Shown here: in pieces, positions 42,198 to 52,500 of the stretch
Numbering within the stretch: position 1 is the stretch's first letter
How the letters are laid out: each line of letters begins with the position of its first letter
DNA from: Paulinella micropora
Lineage: Eukaryota > Cercozoa > Imbricatea > Euglyphida > Paulinellidae
Reading direction: 5' to 3'
NCBI GenBank assembly: GCA_019918135.1
Contig: WBZZ01003305.1
Coordinates: 45,001 to 97,500, forward strand
DNA: 52,500 nt
Made by a program: the position numbers and the translations under genes
The notes under the pieces: model-generated
The model's input: only the letters and a program-made list of their open reading frames with translations
Told to the model about the DNA's origin: nothing
Databases searched by the model: none

Positions 42198-42659
42198 ACG
42201 AAAACAAACACTCCAACTCATCCTCAAACGAAAAGCTTACAAATAAGCAATCAACTTGTCACAAGCTGGCACAATCTTTAGCCCTTGTGCACATTTGGCT
42301 TCTGTGTGCTCTTCTACAAGACACCAGACCACACCTACTCCACTCCCTCTTGCTGCTTGCATAAAGCCAAGTAGGACCAGTGCGAAACAAACACCAAACA
42401 AACACACAGACAGAGGAGAAACGAGCATAGCACTCCCACTCTCTGTTCTGAACTATTTTCCCTGCATTTTCTCTGCAGAAACCAGAGGAAATTGCACATC
42501 TCTTACCCAAGAGCAAAACAAGTATCGAAGCACTGTCCGACGACAGACTGACTTCTACAAAACAGCTCTTTTGACCACTCTATCGCTATCTGTGTATAGG
42601 CCTGACGCCCCATAACTGTTTCAACAGAGAAAAGCAAGGGGGAGAAGAAGATTGTATAG

Positions 42660-42668
42660 AGAAAAAAG

Positions 42669-42701
<33 letters not shown>
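42660..42701 (+). repeat. Poly(A) tract in the gypsy leader
   Basis: About 38 A (with one early G) just upstream of gag. Unusual inside a retroelement leader. Confidence 0.8.
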
Positions 42702-42724
42702 CAGACAAGACTCTCATAACATAA

Positions 42725-45226
42725 AATGGAAGAGTCGAGACTGAGCAGGGTGATCAAACTGTGACACCAACTGATTATGGTCCTAGTACTACTGAGAGAG
42801 AAGAGGAGGAGGAACAGGAGTGCTCAGAAGAGAGGAGGGAAAGAGAAGAGGAGGAGAGAGAGGAATACACAGCAGAAGAAGTACTGTCGACAGGGGGGGG
42901 TGACGCACAAGGAACGAGTGCAAGTCAGACTGGGGGCTCTCCACTGACAGAGGGTCACAAAGAGGAGATGGAGGATATTAGCCGCAATATCCCAGCCACA
43001 TGGGAACAGTTGGCAATATATGATGATAATGAGGCCTTCTTCCATAACTACCCAGTCTATTATAAAACACACATTTATATTCCTTATGAGAAGAGGAATA
43101 GACCAGGACAGGATCAAAGCAACCTCCTGATCGAAATTCCCGACCTTGCGAATCCTCTCTTTGGCAAAGTGAGGACTGAGCAAGAAAGAGTGCCATTGCT
43201 AGATATCAAATATGGCGACACTCTCACACAGTGCGACATATACGACATCTCTGCGACACTCTACGCTGCGGTGCTCGTTGCGGAATTTTATGACCGCACA
43301 ATCATACAGTGGAGGAATAAACGCACAACTGCAGCATGGCTGTCTGTCTGTGGTGTCCCCACTGATATCAAGAATATGGAGAGAAAGTTCGAAGGTAAAA
43401 ACCAAGCTGGCATTGAGTTTGCCATTGAGGCTTTTGTTACTGCCTACACACGGGCTTACAACGAGATATACAAAGCCCTGAAAGATAACACAAGGCAACA
43501 TCCTGTCTACGAGGAGGTTGACCATTCTTGTCAGGTGCTTGAACGTCTCACACAACTCCATAAGGGCCTCTTTGAGGGGAAGGACCAAAAACCAACATGG
43601 AAGCAATGGGCCCAAACAAAAAATCACTATCTTGTTAAAGGCCCTCTCACAGCAATCCCAGCCCATAACAGAGCTGATAAGACTTCCATGAGAGAAAAGG
43701 CACACTTCCTTTCTAGTGCTACAGGGCTAGCACAGTTCGTGACTCATCTAGCACGACTGGTAAAAGAAGAAGAGACGAGACAGAGAGAGGAGAAGGAGCA
43801 GAAGGAGAAGATAGCTGTGGTAATGGCAGTAGTACGGGCGGCTCCACCGCCAACGGCTCCACCGTGACCTACCACACCTAACCCAGCTCCCAGGTAAGGA
43901 GGAGGTCCTGCGGGACCCACAGGGGGAGGACCCCAAGGGAGAGGGACAGTAATTAATTTGACTGACTCCCAGAAGAAAAAGCAGGCGCTGCAGGCAGCCC
44001 TAGCTAAAATCAAGATTGGGGGAGGGGGCCTTAAGCTCTATGCTATCACTGCCAACGAGGCTGACACAGAGAAGTCCCTCATGGCTAAGTTCAATGAAAT
44101 GGACAGATGCTTCCTGCAAAACCAATGTGAGTTGGAGCAGGAGTATGAAGTCCTAGAGCACCTCTGTGATCGATTCCTCACTGGAGCTGGATTTGATCGA
44201 GCGACTTACGAGAGGTACAGAGGAGAGGAGATAGCGAGGAGAGGTGGACATGCAGCGATGAGTTGTACTCTGGCCATTGCTGCCCTCATTCGATACTTTA
44301 AGGCAAATGGATACCAACACTTGTGCACGGGCACATTGATTGGGTTTGAAATTTTCGACTTGGTATCTGAGCAGTTGCAGTCTGTCACTCAGCTTGCATC
44401 TGTCTTAACAAATGTGGATACCCAGTACACTCTCTTTTACAACCACAAAGCCATACTTCTATACTTCCTCAGTGCTTTGAATATCTATAGCAAAAATAAG
44501 CTCACACTGCTCATTCAAGACTGCAAAACCTTCGACAAGGTCAAGCACTTGAACTTCCTGGAGATGAGCGTCTTCGAGGCCACGACTAAGGCCGTGAACC
44601 CAAAAGGTTTATGGAACGAAGGAATGACCGCTTGTCAGAGGCTCAACAGCCAGACAGCATCCTTGATCGGTTCTGCACCGGCTTCTGCTCAACCCCAAGC
44701 CGCACACACGCAACGATCTCTAGGAAAGCGGCAAAGAGAGAGCAGTCATGAAGGGTCTAACATACCTTGCATTCGTTGGTGGGCACGTGCACAATGCTTT
44801 AAACACACACAGAAAAAATGCCCGTACAACCACGATGTAGAGGACCCCCGCATCCGACAAACACTCCTCAAGAACTTACGGTCGGACGACAACGCCACCG
44901 TCGCCATTCTGCGCCGACTGCGCAATGATCAGGGGTGGAAGTTACAGGATATCGAGGACCATGAATTAGCTGACGCGATCCATTCTCTTTTCACTAGAGA
45001 TGATCAGAAGACGGCAGCTATAGAAGTCGCAAGTAGAGGACGAGGAGGAATACAAGGAGGAGGCGTAGGGAGAGGAATCAATCGAGGAGAAGGAGCCCCT
45101 ATCGCACGAGGCACATACACTCGCGGGGGGGAGAGGGGATTTGGAAGAAGAGGAGGAGGAAGAGGTACATTTTTTGGTAGAGGATGGGGTGGCCGAGGTG
45201 GATACGGCAGCGCAGGGCGCCCGTAA
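42725..45226 (+). pseudogene. gypsy gag with CCCH-type finger and RGG box
   Basis: One frame from 42725 to 45226, interrupted by TGA (43865) and TAA (about 43904) in a Pro/Gly-rich linker. There is no ATG at the 5' end; the first in-frame one is near 42968. The N-terminus is Glu/Arg-rich. The second part carries C-x8-C-x7-C-x3-H (CIRWWARAQC ... CPYNH) at about 44770-44835, similar to CCCH RNA-binding fingers, in place of the usual CCHC knuckle. A Gly-Arg-rich end follows (SRGRGGIQGGG ... GRGWGGRGGYGS), like RGG boxes. Capsid-like helices are not assigned. Confidence 0.65.
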
Positions 45227-45357
45227 AACAGAGACGTGGGCTGGGCAGACAGCTCGAGCTCAAGCTCGAGTTTCCCAACACCACAGGCCTACGCGACAAC
45301 AGGCGCGACCACTACCGACACTGAAACCGACCCAGATAAAAGAATTGAGGTAGTCCA

Positions 45358-46556
45358 GTGACTAGAGAAGGAGGAAGAAAACAGAACGACAAACATTGCA
45401 CAACACACCGCTGTGCAGGTACTGGCCAAGGGTACAGTGAGTCTCAGAGCCCACAGCAGGCCACAGACCAACCCAAAGGTAGTACAATACCAGTACACCC
45501 ATCACGACAACAAACAGTGCATGCTGCTAATAGGCAGGCCAGTAGAGCGCTGGCGAAGAGAAAGCAGGCGGGCCCGTCGCAGCCACAGCCGAAGAGAGTA
45601 AGAATAGAGCCGGCAGTAAATCTTATTAATGTGCCGAGACAAATAACAGACAAGGAGGAGGAAGTACAACAATCTCCCCCCAAGGACTCAAACAAAGAAA
45701 GCAAGGACAATTATCCTTTGCCAGTGGACAATACCCAAAAGGACAAAACAAAGACGGCAGAGAAGGAGGACGCCGCAAACCTCGAAAAGAGAATACAGAT
45801 TTTAGAACACAAGCTCCTCGTGTTGGCATTAAAAAGTCACCGACCAGACGCTTTATGCTATACAAACCTTTTTTGTGAAACATTAAATACCTTTATAAAC
45901 GTTGGTAATGATACTAAAACGAATATTACTATTGTCGGCCGGAAATTTCCTACAAAACACCAGGCGTGGTTAGAGACTAATATGAAAAAATCATCGGGCA
46001 CCTTGAAAGGAGTTAGTAGTCGGACGGATATAACGGGCATCATCACTTTAAGTTTTAAGTTGAAATCCGGACGAGTATATCGAGTGGACTTGTACGTTGT
46101 CCCGAATACCACGGATCTGTTCTTTTGTCGTACGACCAACTGGCGACAATGAACGTAGTGATTGATTGCGCCGCCAAAAGAGTCATATACGGCGTAGAGC
46201 CAGGAGAAGAATATACTGTCGACTCTCTCCATGCTATTGACTCATACGAGGTCCTACACCTAGGGGTAGCATCGGAAGGGAAACAGGTGGCCATTACACA
46301 TGCGTATGAGGCATATATGCCCACCGACGCTGTGTCTAAAGATGGTTCAACCTTGTCAGACAAGAGAGAGGCGGAGGTCTACACGGCTACAGTCCCTACA
46401 GAATGGGATAAAAAGTCGATAGACGATCTCATTGAAAAGAGGAAGGATGAGATTATATGCATGGGAAAAGGTGCCCATCGTTGGCGAGATTTGGAGAGGG
46501 AGCAGGGGCCGATGTATATATTACCAACGGGTATAAATACTATTGCTTTCACGTAA
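45358..46556 (+). pseudogene. gypsy protease region
   Basis: 45358-46152: a Gln/Lys-rich linker, then a retropepsin-like domain (FINVGNDTKTNITIVG ... SGRVYRVDLYVV). Where DSG/DTG is expected there is DTK, so the catalytic glycine is missing. The domain ends in the next frame, QLATMNVVIDCAAKRVIYG (46125 on), equivalent to the conserved LG.DWL...A.IDC end. The rest to 46556 is an acidic linker to RT. Confidence 0.55.
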
Positions 46557-46559
46557 AGG

Positions 46560-47942
46560 TGAAAGAGAAGGACAGACAGGAGTTTATACCGAGGAGAAGG
46601 GGACGACTCCCTGATGTCCGGGCAGAAGATATTAAACGCTTTATCACTGAATTCTGGGGTGACGAGCCCACGTGGCCACGCTCACTGACAGAAGTGAAAA
46701 AGTGCCTGCGCACTCTTTTTGAAAACAATAAACCATATACGGTTATACTCCCGTACAATCAGAAGGCGATATGGGCGCAGGAGATACGGGACCGGTTTAT
46801 TGATAATCCGATACCGGTGCCCTCACGGAAGCAACACTTAGTGGCTTGTCGTCTCGGGACTCGTGAGCAGAGCAGTGCACTTAAGGTGCATACAAGCGGA
46901 AGCTCAGAGACCAGGACAAGTTGAAATTGATTCGTCTGGCAAATCTCACTGGATGAAAAGTCCAGATGGCTGACTGCATTTGTAGTAGGAATGGAGATAT
47001 ATCAGTGGAAAGTGCTTCCGATGGGACTCAAACATGCCCCGGGACTCTTTCAGAAAGCGATGCAAAGCATGCTGAGTAGCAAATATGATGACCAGACAGA
47101 GGGAGGTTTCATATGCGGAGAAGAGGACAGAAGGCGGGAGAGTACGCATTTTGTTACATCGATGACATTATCGTGTACTCCAATACGATGGAAAAGCACA
47201 TCGACCATCTAACGGACATTTTCAGGCGTATCAAACTATTTGGCCTGAAATGTAATTTGAAGAAATGTCAACTCGCGAAGACAAGCGTGACATATCTGGG
47301 GTACGAAATCTCTTATAACAGAGTCTCGATATCCAAAGAGAAGAGGGAGGAGATCATGAACCGGCAGAGGCCAAAGAATCGCACAGAGCTGCACTCATTT
47401 CTTGCGATGGCGCAATATTATAACCAGTTTATACCCTATGGGGTGCAACTCGGGCTCAGTAACTGTTCGAGAAGATGATTGACTTCGGTGATTTTGTGAG
47501 GTGGGATGATGAAGCTTTAGAAGCGTACAACACGCTCAAAGATCTCATCTATAAAGATCCGAATGATGGCGGACTCGTGCTGATCATGCCAGACTTCTCG
47601 AAGCAATTCGTAGTCGACACAGACGCATCAAAGTTCGCGATCGGTGCAGTCTTACAACAGGAAGATGAGGAGAAAAGTGCGCCCGATCATGTTCATAAGT
47701 AGGAAGTTGTGCTCGGCGGAGCGAAACTATTGTACGAGACAAAGAGAGGCAGTGGCGGTGGTCTGGGCCCTCAAACGGTTGAGAGAGTATTTATGGGGGG
47801 ACCTCAGTTTATAGTAAGGACTGATAACCAGAATTTACTATGGCTGATGAATCATGAACACTCTAGCGAGATGGCAGGCATTCTTGTCATGTTTCAATTT
47901 TACAATGGTCCATCTACCCGGCAAGCGAAATGTTGTCGCTGA
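46560..47942 (+). pseudogene. gypsy reverse transcriptase and RNase H
   Basis: Fragments in several frames: LDEKSRWLTAF and YQWKVLPMGLKHAPGLFQKA (46930-47100), YIDDIIVYSN with the catalytic pair (47113-47478), YLGYEIS and ELHSFLAMAQYYNQF. RNase H: FVVDTDASKFAIGAVLQQ, then RKLCSAERNY ... AVAVVWALKRLREYLWG in another frame, and RTDNQNLLWLMN (47709-47942). At least five frame changes. The N-terminal RT motifs before 46930 are poorly preserved. Confidence 0.75.
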
Positions 47943-49999
47943 CAGCCTCTCCAGGCTAGAGTTTCACTCAGAAGTGGCAGCTCTCGTATCGTCAGCAGAA
48001 ATGGAGGATCTATCCCAAGACTGCACATACGAAGTGCATTATATCGAGTCGATGCAAATGGCGAGAGGGGTCCGATATAACCGCTCGGGTCTACGTCATA
48101 GCCCGCAAGGTCCGGATCATGGGATATGTTGTACAGCACATGTCCTCGAGGATGCTGAGTGGTCCTATGAAGCATATGAGAATATGAAGGCGGAGATAAA
48201 ACAAGAAGAGATTAAGCAAGAAGCATATGCGGAACCCCCGCAGGAGAACAAGGAGGAGTTAGACGAAAACCCTGAGAGGATAGGAGTGCAGCTAGATGAT
48301 GGGACTATCCACATAGCCTCACCCACTGCATGGAGACAACAACAGGCTCTCGATCCGGAGTTCAAAGAGCTAATACAGCTGCTATACAAGAACCCGAATG
48401 AGCTGAAAATGACGAAGGAAATTAAGGAGCAACAGAAAGAGATGGGGTGGAGAGACGGTCTCTTGTGGTACAAAGGCCAACACGGGCGCTATGCATCCAA
48501 CCAGACAAATGGACTCTCTGGGTTCCTGAGAAACTCAGACACATTATTTTTGTCGCTGCTCATAACTGCCCACTACTGACGCATCCGGGCCGACAAAGAA
48601 CGCATATGTTTATTTCGAGGCGATTCTGGTGGAAGAAGATGAAGGAGAATATTGATGAACAGGTTAATGCATGCATCCCATGCAAGACATCCAAAACACC
48701 ACTGAAGGCAAATTTTGGCCTGATCGGGACATTTGTTTTACACCTAGGAATGTTTGAGTTCTTACACACCGATCATGTAGGACCTTTCCCGGTCACGACG
48801 GAAGGTTACAGATACCTTCTAACGGCCATAGACAGAGCCACCAACTATGTATGGGTGGTCCCAGTCAAAGACGTTACGGGCGAAACAAAAGCCAAGGCGT
48901 TGATTGACAGGATCATCTCACAGATTGGGGTGTCGAGAAAAATATGCTCAGATCGAGGCTCTGACTAAAATAATGAAGTCATCGACCAGCTATCTGCAAA
49001 TTACGGCATGAAATGGCAATATGTCACCGCCTATGACCCCAGGGCGAACGGTAAGATAGAGCGGATGCATAGACCCCTCAAGGCCGCGCTGAAGATGTAT
49101 TGTATGAAGAAGGAGAACCAAAAGGCATGGGTGGAGGCAGCATCCTCGTTTGCCTTTGCTATGAATTGCCTACCCTCTACAGCGTTAGGTGGTTCAAAAG
49201 GTTCCGTCTCACCATACAAATTGGTATATGGGCGTGAGCCCGCCATCCCAGCCTCACTGCTGCACCCAAAAGATTCATGGGCAGATCAGGATGAGTTGTT
49301 TGAGGTGAGACTTCGGGCGAAGATGAAGGCGGAGCAAATAGTGCAGGCGCATAGGGAGGCGGAGCGCAGGAAGACTGATGCTGAGGGTATCAGCAGGCAC
49401 ACTTGGATCAAGTCAGATTCCAGGTAGGGGATATTGTACTCCTGTACCATCCTCAGGTTCCACAGGGAGTCAGCTCCAAGCTGTTCATCCACTGGAAAGG
49501 ACCATACCAGATCATGGAACAGATGGGGCCTTTGAACTATAAAATCAGAGGCAGAGGGAAAGTTCAAATAGTCAATGTACGAAGGCTGATCAAGTATGAT
49601 CCCTTCCTACTTGAAGATGAGTCCGTTGATCAAGCACTCAAACGGATGGAGGCTGACTTTAAAGAGGTCCCACCAATCCGTAAGGAGGATATCTCGGAAC
49701 GGGATGCCTACAGGGCACCAGTAGCGGAGAAGGAGGAGGCCGAGTTGGAGAACAAGCGGGCCACCGACCGCAAAAGCGCGGCGCCGGCGGGGACTCAGAC
49801 CCGCAAAAGGGGGGAGTCGAACGTGCAGGAAGAAAAGCTCACGGAGGCGCAAATAAGGAGAGCGCAAAATGACCTTATCTATGACCGACCGAGAAAGGTG
49901 ATAAGGACGACACGTTCGCAAGGAGTTCATCAAGAGGGGAGCGATGACGGAGATCAAGACCCTCGAGCGGGCAATGACACTCCCGTTCTGACACCCTAG
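47854..49999 (+). pseudogene. gypsy integrase with GPY/F domain
   Basis: 47854-48579: end of RNase H (LPGKRNVVADSLSR) and linker. 48447-48968: zinc-binding part (H-x-H then NACIPCKTSK) and D in FLHTDHVGPF, second D in ICSDRGSD, then a TAA. 49008-49427: YDPRANGKIERMHRPLK with the catalytic Glu. 49403-49999: IHWKGPYQIMEQMGPLNYKI, the GPY/F module, then a charged tail; no chromodomain is visible. Broken by one stop and about two frameshifts. Confidence 0.75.
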
Positions 50000-51085
50000 T
50001 TGGAAGGAAGGAGATGCCATTGGACATATTTCATGGGTCAAAGACGCTTTTTACTTGGTGAGGCCTGCGGCTCAACGTAGCCCACGACACGCTCTCGGAT
50101 CTATATCTCATGAGAGTCATGGCAGTACCTCACAAACGCCATACGCGATCGAACTGAATTTCGACTGCGGCACAAATCATTCAACCAGTCTTACATTTCT
50201 GGAGGAGTCTGGATCCAGTGGAAAATCCTAAAGTAAGACAATACCTACCAGTATATAGACGCCAAGAAACTTGAGACATGGGATGAAACCATATCTCCTA
50301 CAGATAAAGATCATACTGCGTGGACTATACAAGCACTACCACGAGGGGTGCTAGACATTCCTTTTGACTTGGCACAAGGCACAATCCCTCACAAAATTTG
50401 GGACGTCCTCGAACAGTCTACCTTAGATTAAACTTTGGTTGGAGGTCCTCCACCAGGTAAAGGGGTCCGCGCGCGTAAACGGCGTCTGTAGTAAGTATTT
50501 TTTTCTCTAGAAGTATTGTGGACCTGATCGATTGCGAACAAAGCATTGATCCAATATCGTCCCGACAACCTTACTTAGATATTAAAGCTAGTACAGCATT
50601 CATTCTTCTAGAAATTAACAAGACACAGCAGAAATGAATAGGCATTCTATTCTCGTGCTTCGGCAGAGACAGACGAGACGGCAACGAAACAGCACCGTTA
50701 CAGGATCGCTATTTGAGTGAGCGATGGTGTTTCCTGGGTACGACCCGAATTAGTACCAGAATGATGATCTCATTAAAGACTCTACAGTCTAATAAAAGGA
50801 ACTGCTATGTTAATAACATGAACTGCTACACCGGATACCATCGATCTCTACTTGTATCGGCATATCGCAAGGTTAAGGCGCACTCAACACAACTTCGGAT
50901 GTAGTCGTCAGACTTGATCACCTGACACTATATTAAATAATACTGATTTATACAAGGCCCGGGTATGTCTTTACAACAAGTAAATGTATATATGGAAACC
51001 CGGCGACTACCGGTTATTATATAGATGGAAGTGGCGACGTTACATTAATACATAACCATAAAACATTATACTTGGACATACTGCA

Positions 51086-51131
<46 letters not shown>

Positions 51132-51355
51132 TGTCGACTCGGAGAAGAAAGAGGAACTTGAAGACTTTCAATGATTATATATACTGAATGTGCTAGAGTG
51201 TATATACGATTGGTACCGGGGCAAGTATCATTGTTGTTTTATAATTGCTGATTCGTGGGTTGATGTATCCGTTCATACATAACGGCCATAAAAGGATTTT
51301 AGTTAGAACTGGAAAGAAATCAGTTGAAAGATTATTATATCGGAAACGGAGATAC
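50000..51355 (+). other. gypsy 3' region up to the 3' LTR
   Basis: No coding sequence recognised. A run of about 43 A lies at 51086-51129, mirroring the A tract in the leader. A purine-rich stretch (CGGAAACGGAGATAC) directly precedes the LTR and could be the polypurine tract. Confidence 0.5.
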
Positions 51356-51599
51356 TGTGGACATCACCCCCCGAATTATCCGGTAAAAACTTATTTATAG
51401 ATTTCGTCAGAGTCTGGCCGGACACGTCTGAAATGCAAATTTGATGCTTGTCTTTTGGCCGCGCCGGCCCTTTTGTCTTTGCGTCACCGTGAGATATAAT
51501 AATATAACTTGTGATGAGACATCATTTCTCCGTTTGAGGACATTGTTTAGTTATATTACCGACTTACTCTTTCATTGAGCTATCGTTAGGGATAGTATT
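51356..51599 (+). repeat. 3' LTR of the gypsy element
   Basis: Begins TGTGGACATCACCCCCCGAA; about 30 bp longer than the 5' LTR owing to small insertions (for example CAGAGT and a CCGCGCCGG block). Similarity ends at GATAGTAT. Confidence 0.72.
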
Positions 51600-52500
51600 A
51601 ATACACTCACCTCTACTACCTTTATGTAATGTCCTCACACTGTTATTATAAATACTGTTCGCAGCCTACGGTGTTGTGTGGGAAGAGGAGATAAGTGATG
51701 GGTATGTAGAGGTGTCAACAGGAGTGATGCGTCACCGACTGAGTGTCGGTTTGCAACACGTTCTGTCCAACGTTTGTGTGTGAAAAAATCGTGAGCAAAA
51801 TATGTCCAAAACACACACCTCCTCCCTCTATCGTCCACTATCCTTCTTGTGCAATGTATTCCTTTCTCCTTAGTTATACGTGTCAAAGAATATTATATTA
51901 ATAAGGTTAGTGGACTGGTCGAATTGGCGTAAAAGAAAAACAGGTATGGGACTCGTGACTCCACTTTTGCCGGTTCTGGTCTAAAAGAATATATTTATTG
52001 ATGCATCTTCTTTGATATTAATACAACCAATTCAATCCACTCCGCTAGTAACCCAATCCTCTGTTCTTATATAAACAAAGGTCAAAGATGGCGGAAAATG
52101 TGGGAGACTAGCGGAGCCAAAACAACCAAGGCAAACACAAGCTAATTCCCGTGGGCCGGCCTAACGATAATATATTCCGGTCTAAAAAGTGTAACGGTCA
52201 CTAATAGTAATATTATCGTTACCCGGTTAAGAGGGTTAATATTGGTAACTTCCTCTTATTGTGTCTGGGTTGACACAGTGGTATATTAAAGTAGCACATA
52301 TTTACCTATCTGCGCCTACAAAATAGCAGTCTGCAGATAATGATTTCCTTTTCGAACACATTACCAGCACCCATTTTTTCTCCCAAGCAAGTGATTATCA
52401 GTGATAATGTTACTATCAGCACCAGAAAAACCTGATATTATATTTACATGCCTCAAGATATCCTCTAAACGTCCCATTTGTAGCCAAAAAAAACGAACGG
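51600..52500. other. Flank, nothing recognised
   Basis: AT-rich, no open frame with a domain, no repeat matching the rest of the window noticed. Confidence 0.4.

Larger units (their letters stand above)
41883..51599 (+). mobile_element. Degenerate Ty3/gypsy LTR retrotransposon
   Basis: About 9.7 kb between two related terminal repeats. Plus-strand order gag, protease, reverse transcriptase, RNase H, integrase is the gypsy order. The LTRs differ by several indels, and many frames are broken, so it is an old copy. Target-site duplications were not found. No envelope-like gene is seen. Confidence 0.85.

Noticed and set aside
33308..45226. Reassigned stop codons (TAA/TAG as Gln) to explain in-frame stops in retroelements
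   Set aside because: True frameshifts are also common in the same elements, in-frame TGA stops occur too, and the host exons and LINE frames do not use TAA or TAG as sense codons. Decay is simpler.
50000..51355. An envelope-like gene downstream of the gypsy integrase
   Set aside because: No open frame over 63 codons, no signal peptide or membrane segment.

Overview
The window is eukaryotic nuclear DNA that is almost entirely transposable elements. The evidence is spliced exons with GT-AG introns, two LTR retrotransposon superfamilies, non-LTR elements with tails, tRNA-derived SINEs and long microsatellites. The lineage cannot be fixed from the sequence. An alga or other protist is plausible, because the copia-type and gypsy-type proteins look like those of protist genomes, but this is an inference.

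Layout. 1-9846: a head-to-tail array, all on the minus strand, of short tRNA-derived SINEs, small 3' fragments and one complete 6.1 kb LINE (772-6883). Every unit is joined to the next by an (AAT)n tract, which is the (ATT)n tail of the elements. 9847-15958: a second, nearly identical copy of the LINE with its own AAT junctions. 16013-21512: a plus-strand host gene with at least 17 exons, whose introns are built from CATACCCC-type minisatellite plus CT-rich tracts. A SINE sits antisense in its last intron. 21513-24376: noncoding repeats, namely a tetranucleotide microsatellite, several nested poly(A)-tailed 3' ends on the minus strand, and a 449 bp tandem duplication. 24377-26520: a decayed minus-strand retroelement with a reverse transcriptase (YADN) and a restriction-like endonuclease-type C-terminus. 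26520-29240: a truncated plus-strand Ty1/copia-like element with an unusual MYND-like finger. 29994-36664: a decayed minus-strand copia element. 36897-39493: a related copia fragment on the plus strand, so the two diverge. 39494-41882: no clear gene, one tRNA-like SINE head. 41883-51599: a degenerate Ty3/gypsy element with recognisable LTRs. 51600-52500: nothing recognised.

How the parts relate. The LINE and the SINE share the end of their 3' sequence (a CATGTGCCTCCA-like core on the plus strand, then the ATT tail), and a third small unit shares it too. This is the pattern expected if the SINE borrows the LINE's reverse transcriptase. All copies lie in one orientation inside AAT tracts, as if each new copy is primed on the tail of an older one. 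The array abuts the first visible exon of the host gene and may lie in one of its introns. Several host-gene introns carry traces of recent birth or rearrangement: direct repeats across splice sites, a long fold-back, and a tandem exon-intron duplication. Many open frames are broken, and some breaks are single-base changes in homopolymers, so assembly error must be kept in mind.
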